From: Oscheius dolichura
Taxonomy: Eukaryota; Nematoda; Chromadorea; Rhabditida; Rhabditidae
NCBI GenBank assembly: GCA_932521035.1
Contig: OW051495.1
Location: forward strand, 10,788,001-10,852,000
Reading direction: 5' to 3'
DNA length: 64,000 nt
Part shown: positions 1 to 12,487 of the stretch, piece after piece
Position numbering within the stretch: position 1 is the stretch's first letter
Layout of the letters: each line of letters begins with the position of its first letter
Made by a program: the position numbers and the translations under genes
The notes under the pieces: generated by a model
Told to the model about the DNA's origin: nothing
Database searches by the model: none
The model's input: the letters and a program-made list of their open reading frames with translations, nothing else

Positions 1-1240
<1,240 letters not shown>

Positions 1241-3395
1241 TCACATAGCCTTGAATTCCTCGAAGCATCCAACGGTCTTCTTTACGTCTTCTTGAATCTT
1301 GAAGTCGTCCTCGCTACCCGGCACATTTTCTACTAGACACACACCCGTCATCTCATCCGGTTTTGGTAAGCCCATAATGTCAAGAATGGTCGGCGCCACA
1401 TCACAGAGAGCGGAGTGTCGGTCCATAAGAGAATCCTGAGCTCTCCAGTTATCAAAAACACTGAACTAAACCTTTTTGAAGGGGAACTTCTCACAGTTGC
1501 ATATCAGTGGAACTGTGGAAGTTGTATGAGCTGTGTGAACTTCTCCATTCGCATCCTTCATTTGTTCAGCGTTTCCGTGATCCGCTGTCACCAAAAGAAC
1601 GTCATCTAAAGGGCATCTGTAATCAAGAAAAGGGCAGAACTAGCTGTTCTTCTCACAGGCGTCCATTATCTTCCCAACGGCCTTATCCACAGCTTCACAT
1701 GCTTTCACCGTTGCATTGAAGTCCCCGGTATGGCCGACCATATCAGACGGAGCAAAATTGCACATTACGAACGGATACTTGCCGTCTTCGAGTTGCTCGA
1801 CCACCTTGTCTGCGACTTTTGCCGATGACATTTCCGGCTCCTTATCATATGTTTTGACCTACATGTTCGATTAATTCTAGAACAAGCGGATTCAAACCTT
1901 GGGACTGTCCACGAGGCAGTGTTCCTCCCCGTTCGATTTTTGTGTATTGCCACCGTTAAAGAAGTACGTAACATGTGCATATTTCTCTGTTTCAGCACAG
2001 TGAAATTGTGGAACTCCCTGGGAGGCTAGCCATTCAGCCAAGGCGTTTTTATTCTCCAGAGCAGGGAAAAGGCTCTTGAAGGGTTGGTCTGGATTGTACT
2101 GGGTCATTCCTAAAATAAATGTAATAGACAAACGTTCAGGCATCCTACCAAAAACTTGAATATTTTTAGGGTGTTCGTGGCTGGAATTACAGATTAACGC
2201 ATCCAATCCGAAGACCTAAAACAACGAATCCTCCAAACAGAGCGATAAGCGCACCTCAGTGATCTGTCTCATTCGGTCGGCTCGGAAATTGAAGAAAAGC
2301 AAGGTGTCACCTTCGTGAACCCGTCTTTTCCCATTCCCGAATACGATTGGTTTGAGGAATTCATCCGTTTCTTTTGAGAAAATACCGCTGTAACGTCCTT
2401 TTACTGTCTCTACTGCCTCAAAACACATAGGATAAAACGTTAGGAGGCTGAAGAAACCTTGTCATCTTCACATTTCTCTCCGTCTCCAGCAATCATGGCA
2501 TCGTAAGCTGTGCGTATCCTCTCCCATCTTTTATCCCTGTCCATTGCATAATACCTAGGGGTCAATGTAACTGAATAGGACTAGTAATGCAAACCTTCCA
2601 ACTATAGTGGACAGTCTACCATAATCTTCTTTCGCAAAAAAGTCCAAAACCTGCTGGACAAAGTCAGCTCCACTGGTGGGGGATGTGTCTCGTCCGTCAC
2701 TGAAGAAATGAAGATACAGTTCCTTGACTTCCAATTGTTTCGCTGCTCGTACAAGAGCAAAGAGGTGATCTGAAAGGTCTACACTCAAAGAGAAGAGACT
2801 GGTAATACCTATGTGGGAGTGGACGCCGCCATCGGAGACTAATCCTGCTAAATGCAGCCGTCCATTTGTTTGTTTTGACCTTTCACAAATCAGTTTGAAT
2901 GTGTCGTTTTCTTTCTGAAGCAGGTTGTTTTAAAGGTAGGGAGACCACCTACCAATTTGTTTTCATGGATAGTTGTGTTTATCCGAACAATATCTTGTAT
3001 CACCACCCGACCAGCTCCTAGGTTGAGATGTCCGACCTCCGAGTTTCCCATTTGACCTCGCGGGAGCCCGACATGTTCACCATGAGCCTCTATCTGCATA
3101 CCATTTTCTGTAGGAACAAGTTTATTTCAACCGGTTGACCTACTTGAATAGAGCTTATCCATTATAGGAGTTTCTGCTGCGTGGATTGCATTTCCATCCT
3201 TTTCTTGGGAATTTCCCCAGCCGTCTAGGATAACTAGACAAACTTTATTCTTCACTTTTCCATTCATCTGATCTGGATTTCCCTGAACACTTCTTTAAAC
3301 TAAAAATAGAAAGGTTCTACCTGAACATCAGGTGTATCTTCAAAGGGTGAAGTTTGTCTCTCGTTTATCGTAGCACCGAGAGCTGCTAGAGCCAT
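1241..3395 (-). CDS. ipgm-1: 2,3-bisphosphoglycerate-independent phosphoglycerate mutase
   Basis: Interconverts 3- and 2-phosphoglycerate in glycolysis and gluconeogenesis using a phosphoserine intermediate and two metal ions. The protein is unrelated to the cofactor-dependent enzyme of vertebrates. Multi-exon on the minus strand. Seen in order: an N-terminal exon ([16 protein letters not shown]), then [20 protein letters not shown], the catalytic serine motif [105 protein letters not shown] and [14 protein letters not shown] near the C-terminus. Stop is TGA at 1241-1243. I took the upstream ATG at 3395 because its 75-nt exon joins in frame to the MNGKV exon. The C. elegans gene likewise has a long and a short N-terminal form, so the inner ATG may also be used. 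Everything looks intact. Confidence 0.94.
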
Positions 3396-4141
3396 TTATA
3401 TATTTGAATGCTTAATAGTCGTTTTTAAATGAAGGACTGTTGAAAGATCTATGGAATAAACAATAAAATGAAGACTTGAATGAAAAAAAACAGAGGTTGG
3501 CAAGTACAAAAGATCAACGAGGCACAAGGACCAGTGGAAAACATATGGCCTCCACGCCATTGCGATGCGTAAACAAGGGGAGAGGATTCAAAAACGTTTT
3601 CATAACTTCGAATAGGGATGCTCCCTTTCCTTTTTCCAGTTTATTTCTGCTCCACTCTGACTTATTAACATCAGAAAGAGGGAGGAGTAGAGCAAAGGGG
3701 ATGAGGGCCAGAGATCTATCCACTTGTTCTCTTTAGAGCCAATTAAAACAGCCAAACAGTCAAGAGGCAAGGTAGAAGCACTAAAAATACGTAGAATCAT
3801 AACAACAGAAGAAATAAACCAGAAAAGCAAGTAAGGGAACCCCTAGAACCATTGATTCTCTCACGCATCGTTGCGGTAAACAACGTTGTTTATCCACGTG
3901 GCTGCACTGTTTTGCCCGCGTTTTCAACTGTTTAGCAACATGAATCCTTTCCACTTTGCGGTGATGTTAGTCACTTCAAATAAGTTTTTATTGTCCAGGC
4001 CTTTTTCAGTCACCGTGTGACTCTATCGCGTGTTTTCCTCACTATTTGCCATAATCCACTGCCTCACAATGTTATTTTCGCTATTTCTATTTATCAATTT
4101 CCATTTGCTAATGCGTTGGTAGATTCAGAACCTCTTTCACA
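3396..4141. promoter_or_regulatory. Shared upstream region of divergent genes
   Basis: About 750 bp separate the divergent starts of the phosphoglycerate mutase (minus) and the gene at 4142 (plus), so it must contain both promoters. Short open stretches at 3476-3830 on both strands show no domain and look like chance. No specific motif could be assigned. Confidence 0.4.
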
Positions 4142-5349
4142 ATGGAAGATCCTATAATCACTCTTCCAACGACCTCAGTTGAACAAGAAATTCTGACGGA
4201 CATCACCCGTGGAGGCATAATTCCGGGAAAAGAACCCAGTGAAGAGCAGAGCAAGAGGTACTCTCTTTTTTTGGCTCCCAACTAATTAATTTTTACAGGT
4301 ATATAAAAATGGTAGCCAGTGCAGGTGTGAATGACCCTATCGAAGACCGGTCTTCTCCATATTGTGGCAGAGACTCGTGAGTTATCATTCCTCCAATTGA
4401 AATGTTGTTTTTTTCAGATGGGTTCCAGTCAGGGATGACCGGATCGTAGAACTGCCAATAAACTTATGGGACAGTTATAAGAAAGTCTATCCCTTAATGG
4501 AAGACAATGACAGTGTTCATAACGGTAGCCTCTCTGTAATAACGGATGCTTCCACCAAGGTAAGCTCCTTCAATTCTTCAAACAAATTCATGGGAAACTT
4601 TAGCTGGAATTCTTTGAACCGCAGAAAGATGATAGAAATCCTCTGGGTGGAGAAAACAGCGAGGATCCACCATTTCTTCCGTGAGACTCTGTTTCTAAAA
4701 ATGATACGTTTGCAGGGGAGTGGACCAGCCCACCAACCAGAGTTTGAAGCCTCCTCTTTATCACCTGGTGGTGACCTATAAAGACGATGAGGTTGTGGCG
4801 AAGCGAGTCCTCTCCTTACAACGAAGCCATAGAGTAAGTCTTCTGGGTTTCCTTTTACCAATAGACCAACTCTAGGTAACCGATCTTGTGCCGCTATGTG
4901 AAAAATGCCATGAATGTGAAGACTTGTTCCGCATTCTTCCTAAAGGTTCGCCGATTTTGTTCCAAATAGTGAATTCTTTAGAAATGACACAAGAAGAATA
5001 TCTTGCTGGCCTCCTTCTCATGCTCAAAAACCACAGCCTATGGCATTCCGGACATATCGCCGCAGCGATGGGAACAGTGGAATATTTTAGGCCAGAGACG
5101 GAAGAATCAGCTCGGTCGCTGGCCATGGCCTGTCAGCCGGAAGAGATGAATCCACAGGAAATTGCTATTCAATACAAACAGTAGGAAAAAGCGAAGAATG
5201 TGTAGTCCCCTAAATATTTCAGAACAGAGCTGGCTTCGATTCTTGGAGCTCCATTCAAGGGAACAGAAAAAGAGGCGCCTGCTGCCGACACGTCAGCGTC
5301 TGCCCTGACGTCCCCTTCTAACGTCAGCTTGACGAATAGTCAATTGTGA
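4142..5349 (+). CDS. Uncharacterised protein with weak resemblance to the N-terminus of group VI phospholipase A2
   Basis: Seven exons join with consistent phases from ATG 4142 to TGA 5347-5349, giving roughly 310 residues. A short exon at about 4625-4680 is required: it restores the frame into VDQPTNQSLKPPLYHLV. Visible features are an acidic N-terminus, a CEKCHEC cysteine cluster, then LFRILPKGSPILF and a helical stretch containing LMLKNHSLWHSGHIAAAMG followed by VEYF. That last part aligns by eye with the segment of human PLA2G6 just before its ankyrin repeats (LIRNHPSWSVAHLAVELG). Patatin and ankyrin domains are absent, so it would be a stand-alone N-terminal module if related at all. The C-terminus is Ser/Ala-rich. 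An AATAAA lies just after the stop. The gene model is good; the family call is tentative. Confidence 0.7.
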
Positions 5350-5658
5350 TCTCTGGAAGACAATAAAGAATACTACAGACGGATGTCTTCTTCTTCCGTT
5401 AACACTTCATCTTCTACTGATCATAAGTCTAATCATCCTTTTTCTCTCCCCTATCAGGTGTGCCAATCACCCCATTTCCGTGAACTGGACGCTAGGCTCT
5501 GTAGCTGTCTGCATCCTCAACCCCCGCTGTTTGTGTTTGATAAGAGAGCACACCTTTTAGCAATAGACGAAACCTTTATTTAAAAGGAAAAATGCCACAG
5601 CTGAACTCTAGAGAGCCCATACCCGAAATAGTTTTGGATGTGTACAGAGAGAATATTA

Positions 5659-6883
5659 TCAATGGTTTGTGCGCTTGTGGCCATCTCCATGAGTTTCCAT
5701 CTGCCGGCGGATAATCTCTTCTCCGACAAATTTCCTGTCGTAGACCAGCCCGACGGCTGCCAAGGTGTCGATGAAGATCTTGGTCCAGTTGAGTCTCCAC
5801 GAGTACTCCGAGGTACGGTAGTCCTGGGGGAAGGTGTGGTGGTAGTTGTGGCCTCCCTCTCCAATGGCTGTGACCGTGGTCCAGACGGATTCTACCGGAG
5901 AAATCCTGGAGTCGTAGGGCTTGAAACCAAAACTGAAATGTTTGCTTTAGACAAGAATTTCAACAATAAAACTCACTAGTGAGCAGCGCTGTTGATGAAC
6001 CAGGTGGCGTGGAGGAGGAGGCAGTACCTCAGGAGACCGCAGGTGTAGAAGGCGATGAAGGCGGACTCTCCCCAGAGTTTCATGGGAATAACGGTGGGAA
6101 TAAGGAAGCAGAAGATGAGGACCAGGGGCAGGTAGAATCGTCTCTGGAATGCGCAAACGGGATCGGCGAAGAGGTCGGACAGGTCGAGTTTTCCTCCTTG
6201 TTGCTTGACCTAGAAGATGAAAAATGTAAAAGGCCGACGGATAACGACAAACCTGGGGGTGCTTCTTGACTAGGAGCCATCCCATATGGGCGAAGAAGAA
6301 TCCACGAGTGGTGGAATGCGGATCAGCATCGGTGTCGGTCCACTTGTGGTGGCAGCGGTGGTCACGGGCCCATTCGATGATATCATTCTAAATTTGAATC
6401 CATGAAAGAAAGGGAGACCGAATGTACCTGGAAAGCCGAGCTCTGCATAAACATGAGAAGAACACGAGCGGGGAGGGTGGCCTTGTAGGAACGATGAGCC
6501 CAGAGACGGTGGGCACCGGCAGTAATTCCAAATCCGCCAAAGCAATGAAGGAAGAACACTAAAAGGCGAAAAATTAATAAGAGACGATCAGAAATACACT
6601 CACTGAAGACAAGAGTCTGCCATTTAGCCTGGAAGATGGCTTGGTACAGGCCGAGGAGAGCTCCGCCATGCAAGAAGACAAAGAGAATGACATTCCTCCA
6701 GACTACTTCGGTTTTGAAGTTAAACTAAAATTCATTTTAAATCAAAAGTTAATAGAAATATCTAACCTTCTTGCTGTCCTCGTTGAGTTGTTCCATAACA
6801 TCCAACTCGGCAGCTAAGAATTGCTCAGCAATGGGCTTTTCCTGCTTCGGGCTGGCGTGCCTCAGGGTGGTGACGACAGTCAT
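5659..6883 (-). CDS. Stearoyl-CoA (delta-9) fatty acid desaturase
   Basis: Membrane di-iron enzyme of the ER that makes oleate-type monounsaturated fatty acids, working with cytochrome b5. Multi-exon on the minus strand from ATG 6883 (MTVVTTLRHASPKQEKP) to TGA 5659-5661. All three histidine boxes are visible: HRLWAH, HRCHH within ARDHRCHHKWTDTDADPHS, and HNYHH within GEGGHNYHHTFPQDYR. Also seen are GGFGITAGAHRLWAH, FFFAHMGWLLVKKHPQV, LDLSDLFADPVCAFQRRFY, NSAAH and the trans-membrane segments around VILFVFLHGGALLGLYQAIF. Order and length (about 340 residues) match C. elegans fat-6/fat-7; which paralogue it corresponds to cannot be decided. An AATAAA on the minus strand at about 5575-5580 follows the stop. 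No damage seen. Confidence 0.95.
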
Positions 6884-8867
6884 AGTGATGTGGTCACTAA
6901 AAGTGAAATTATATTCTGCTTTGCTCCTTTTATAGAGGGCTGGAAGAGGAAAGATAAAAAGTCACAGGGTTCCTGGAGGAACTTATCGGAACTTGCTCTC
7001 TTTGATTGTTTTCGATAACCGGGAGAGAAAAGGAACAACACACAAAGTGTATGATAGAGAAAGTGAACAATACCGGGACAGAACTGAGGTGTCCTTTCGG
7101 TGTCGGGCGATCACGCCACTCATGGGGGTCGAATGATCGCCCGTTGGAGTCTGGCCAGCTCGGCGGCGGCCGCTTTTCGAATGGGCTGAGAAAGAGAACG
7201 GCTTACAGATGTCTACCCTTGACTCCGTTAGAATGGCCTATGCTAATGGGAACGAGGGGAGGGCAAACAGGGAAGAGCGGCCTGAATAAAGGCCAAATCA
7301 TTGCAAAAGAATTGAGGTTACTTTTTGTTTGTTCTTTCTATATTTGTAGAATGGAGATAATTTTATAACAAGGTAAATAATCCAATGGCATTCAAGCGGG
7401 ACTTTTTTGTATTACTGCTAAAATGGATTTCAACACAAGTACTGAACAGGGCCGGCAGATAGAAATTGAGGGATAGAGCCAATCTTTGGGAAAGCTTCTG
7501 GAAACTGCAGAGGAATCTGCTTATCGGTGCCGTGATCCGACAACAGGCCCTTTTATAGGCTCGCCCTCTTTGGAAATGTTATCAGCTGAAGGGTAAAGGG
7601 CGGCGCGACGATTTCTACTCGAACCCTGTCCCGGAAACCTTCTGTTCCTTGCTACCTGCTCACACCATTGTCTAGCAGACAGCAAAAGATTGGAAGGACC
7701 ACGTGGAGTCAGCTTCCACTGACGCAGGAAAGACCTTTGTTCTTTCTAAATGAAATTCTCCTTCCAATGGAATGTGTTTTGAATTGGATTATCCAGTAGT
7801 GGCGACTTCGATCTCGCTCTTTTCTTTGTTTGCTTGTGCACTTATTGTTGACACTGAATGCCACAAGTTGCGAGGCAGCACGTATCGAATCAATGATTAT
7901 TTCAGACTCTACAATGGCTCGATCACCTGTTTCACCTACCGTATGGTCCCCAAGAAAAAAGATCGTTCCGTATAACTGTTCAAATCTCGATAAACTGCTA
8001 CGTCACAAAGAACACCCAGTGTTCGTTCAAAAGCCCTTGATGACTCGCGGGGTCGTTGCAGGGGCAAAGTTTTTCATTGACCAGTTGTTTATTTGACTGC
8101 ACCTTGTTCTCTTCCGCTAAACTTATCATTCCCTCTGTAGCTGATCAACAGTTGCAAAACAGTTTATTGCAAGAAAAAAAATCTATCAACTACAGAGTAT
8201 CGTATTTTGAGATTAATTCTTCTTCATGGCTCGTATTTTCTCCAACCAGGACCTTGCTGGCGGCTTTATAAGACTCTGCGGGTCCCGGGGAATGTCAGAC
8301 CGATGAGAAGACGGAGGCGGCTGCTCCAGTCGGTGTTGAGACGTCGCATTCTAAAATGGATTATAATAACTTCTTATAGTAGGACCGATACCGATCGTAG
8401 ATGGATTTGTTGAGAAGGGGGTCTAATCCTAGAGACTTGTACGGGCATCGAGCCTCGTTGCAGTCTGCCTGGTCCAGCAAGACTCATACTTTTTCGCTTC
8501 TCCTCCACGTGTACTTGCTATAAACAACAATTACTCTCTTTTTAACAATAGCCAAACCCTATGCTGCTCTTGTCTCAGCTTGGCCTCTTCAGTGCTCACA
8601 TCAACCTGCCCACTGTCTGTGCTAAAGCCCCTTTCTATCTTTCTGGGCCGTAGAATGCCTTCGCCGCCAACTGAACATACCATATTATCCAATATTTTAC
8701 CGTAACCTACTCCTGGACGACATTCTATCCGCCACTAGGACCCTTCTCGCTATAATTGGAGTACTCGACGGGCTCATCGACTCATGAACATCTTGACATG
8801 AGGAAACAATTGCCCGCAGACTGGGGCGTCTGTTTCTGAACAACTTGTAGGAATGAAGAGAGGTTTC
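6884..8867. other. Intergenic region, no gene seen
   Basis: About 2 kb between the desaturase start and the 3' end of the coiled-coil gene. It must contain the desaturase promoter. Open stretches at 7006-7368 and 7772-8413 lack splice-supported continuation or domains. No tRNA-like or repeat structure was recognised. Confidence 0.5.
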
Positions 8868-11800
8868 TTACAAATCTGAGGTCTCTTTCGGGCGGTTATT
8901 ATTCCGCCGTTCTTCATAGATCCGTTGTCTCATTTCTTCTTCTATCTCCGCCATACTTATTGGTCTGTTCCTCTTGTCCGACTCTTTTCGTTCCAAGACC
9001 GGAGAATATGGCTTTGTCTTTTGACGTCCCATCTCTCTTATCATATGTTCTATGCGCGAATGGGGCTGTTCTGGGCGTTTTGGAATTCCGGATTCTGAAA
9101 AAGTGAGACTATATTGTACTCTTGAATTAGAAGCTGACCTCTCTCGTCCTTTCCAATAACCGTCATGAACTCCTTCTCTATCGCTTGTGTCTGGTTCTCA
9201 ATGGATTTCATCTTGGTCAATTTCCTCATCCGATCAACCGAGTTGACTCTGTATTGGGAAAGGTTCAGTTCTCTGATTTCAGGTGTCTTCAAGCGGGAAT
9301 AAACGACGTCTCCGTGGTATGAAGAAGGTCGCTTTGGTTTTTTCCATTCTGATTTTATCTTCAGCCGTAGTTTTTCAATCTGATTGAATGAAAGCAGCTG
9401 GTTTGCTTTAGCCTGAACCAGAGCGACTTCAGCCTTTCCCAGCTCGGCCGTCTTCTCCATAAGATTCCATCTGACAAACATTTTTATCACTCAAAATAAG
9501 CTTCAAAATACCGCAGTTCACTGATCTTCTGAACAGATCTCGTTGTCAATGAGTAGAGAGCCTCATAGGACGGCAGCAGTTCCAGCTTTCTTCGTAGTGT
9601 AGCCTCCAAATTGCTCTCGTCTGCAACTATTCATTGATCATGTACTGCCGCTTCCACACCGAGATAGTGACTCTTCATCAGAGTGAAATTCTCCTTCTGT
9701 AGTCTGTTCAACTGCTCGAGACATGTCTGATAAGCCACACGTTCCTGGGCATTCGTGTTCAGCGCCTGAAATCGACCGAAGGCTATGGTCGTTCAAAGTT
9801 TAATTTTTATTGCTTTTGATGGTTCCTACGCTACAAAAGATGATTTTTTTCCCCCGTAAACATGTTGACCAGGAAGAATCTTTCAAGGAAATTGCATCAC
9901 AATTGCAAGCTGCACCAGAGTGATCACTCCCATGTTTTTGAACGATTTCTTACATCATCTAGCAAGGAAAACCCCGTGCGTGCATTTCTATATGAGTGAT
10001 GGTATTCTTATCAAAAAATCGTCCGACTGCGAAGTTCTGTATTCTGAGGGCGAATGATAAGGCGACAAAACGTAGCAAAGGACAACACAACAAACGGAAC
10101 GGGCAGTATCATTTCGAAGAAAAGAAAAGGAAGGGGGCCCACCTTCTGGCAATTGTTGTTGATCTCAGTTCTGCAGCTTCTGACAGCCGATTCGAACTGA
10201 CGGAGACGATCTTCCACCTAAAATGTGCCCTTCTATGAAAGTCAACAGGAAACGGGACCTTATCCAAGATTACAGCTGGAACCTTTACGATTCTTTCGTC
10301 CAGCATCAATTTGTCCATTTTATCGTTGAAGGATTGTTGTTTTAAGAATTTGTCCAATTGTTCCTCCATTTTGTTAGTATGAACCTGTAGCTTGCTAAAC
10401 TGAGAGCTCTTTTCCCGAAGTTGCTCAACCAGACGTTGATTTCTCATCTGAAAATGCGGGGATAATGTGGAAAGTAAAGAACAACACCTTCATCTCTTCA
10501 AGTTGAGCAAGGAAAGATTCTTTTTCGTGCCGGATGCGGGTCTCCCAGTCTACTCTTGCTATTCCAGCACCACCATTTCTTGGAGTATGAACATCCAAAA
10601 ATGAAGTAGCCTTTCGCGCTCGTAAATGATCAGAGTCTTCTGACAATGTGTCTTCTCTCGGATAATATGAGGTAGGTCTCGGGGGCTAAAGGGCAAATCC
10701 ACCTATTGGAGCACGTGCAATCCTTACTTTAGTAGATGGTGGCCGTCTTGAGTGGAACATATCACTCGCCGCATAGTGAAGAGTCGACTCTTCCTGAGAG
10801 ATCCTTCTCTTCATCTTCTTTTTCAGAATAGGCTTGGCTGGTGGGAGGGGAGACGTCGCAACTTCCACTCCTCGTCTCCTTCGGAAGCCAAGAATTTCAA
10901 AGAATGAAGACCGGCTAGTGGCTGAAATCGCTCAATTCATCACGAAATGAAACTTGTGTTACTCATTGCTTCGCTGGGCTCTCTGCTGGAAGAGGCAGAA
11001 GAGGGGGAAGTGCATTCACTCATGGACATTTCACAGCGTCGGGCTGCTCCTCGTCGTGTTCGACGAGAATAGTCCTGCTCCGGATCCTAACAGAATCGAT
11101 AAATTTGATTAAAAAATTACGATACTTCTGAAAATACATTTTCGTCTATGTCGCTGTCGCTCAGTTCGGGCTCCACCAAAGGCGGCGCCCTGGTTCGTGG
11201 GTCGGAAAAGTCAGTCGAAATTGTAGAGGCGGTCAATTCCTAAACTTCTTTCTTATCTCTTATCCCACAATACAATACTTTTCGAGGAGGCGTCGACAAC
11301 CTTTCCCTGGCTCCTGTCCTAATCTCAGCATTAGCGGGCCTTCTCAACTTTGGAAGTAGACTGGAACCTCCTCTGCCATCGAATATCGCCGACATTCTCT
11401 GTACCATGTTCTAAATTCAGGTTCTTTTCGCCTATTTTGCCATTTAGTACCTTCGTTCGGCTGGGGGATGGTGCCAGTCGGGTTTTCAGATGTTTGTTCT
11501 CGGATCGAAGGGACCCAATTTCATCGACAAGACTGCATAATACACCTGGAATGGTTATGTTTACCAAGAAGACGAAAAGACGCTTCTAAATGGACAAACA
11601 GATCAAGGAGAGACACAGCCGGAAACAATCTGTCCCTCCCCAATTTACGACCTTTGAGGATCGGCCACTGAAAACATACTGAGAATTGGAGCCGGATCCT
11701 GGGGCACTTCCTCTTCCTTTCCCTGTAAATTCCGTCGCATTTCTTCCAGTTCACGGACAAAATCATCCTCTTCGGATTCGTACCTGCAAATGTTTGGCCC

Positions 11801-12487
11801 AGTCTTTGAGCCGACATAAATTATTGAGTCATCCAATAGTGGTTTTCGCTTTCCCTGAACTATTTGCCCCATAAAGAGAGTGTGTTGTCCCGCCATGCTA
11901 AGGAGATGTTTCTTAGCAAGTCCAATCGGCGAAAACAATTAATTATGATTGGGTGTACCGGGAAAATAGCTCATTCTTCGGAATTTATGGATAGCTTTCA
12001 CAGGAAGAGGTGCAAAGGGCATCATCTTCCGCTGGATGTCATGCGCCAGGTGCAGCCATAGAAATTGGGAAGGATTTGAGTTTTCCCTCTATCCCTGGAA
12101 TCTCGCAGACAACCCTTGAGCGTTGAAATACCCAGAATTCTAAAAGCAGTCCTCTGACACCCGGAAAACATGTGATCGGGAAGTATCTATTTCGGAGTTC
12201 TATTTCTAAGAATAAAGGGTAGGGGCAACCAAAATGCGTGGACGAATTTGAAAGGGAGACTTTTGGGCAATGGCATTCTGATCATTTTATAAATCCCAGG
12301 GGAATATAAGAGGATATATAAAAGAGCATCTTCCGTTGCTCCGAGGTTACAAGAAATACTGCCATTTACAGTAATCAGCCATGAATTGGTTACCTTACCT
12401 GTCGATAATATCCCGTGCCGAATATGTGGGAGCTGTCGCGCTGCTCATCTCGGAAATAGTTGGACTGACCCCCAGAGCCAAGATTAG
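8868..12487 (-). CDS. Long coiled-coil protein (5' end not resolved)
   Basis: At least ten exons can be chained on the minus strand. The most upstream, 12487-12399, encodes NLGSGGQSNYFRDEQRDSSH and ends at CAG|GTAAGG. The next begins at 11854 (GKRKPLLDDSIIYVGSKTG), runs through an acidic coiled coil (ESEEDDFVRELEEMRRNLQG), and joins via a phase-2 intron to a heptad stretch (LVDEIGSLRSENKHLKTRL). Then come Ser/Arg-rich disordered exons (RRTRRGAARR, PILKKKMKRRISQEES), a second long coiled coil (WETRIRHEKESFLAQLEEMK, LVEQLREKSSQFSKLQ, EDRLRQFESAVRSCRTEINN), a third around KAEVALVQAKANQLL, and a charged tail ending RIYEERRNNNRPKETSDL at TAA 8868-8870. The overall look, disordered basic linkers between coiled coils, suits a scaffold or cytoskeletal adaptor. 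I do not recognise the family. The true start lies upstream of 12487. Some internal joins are provisional. Confidence 0.75.
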
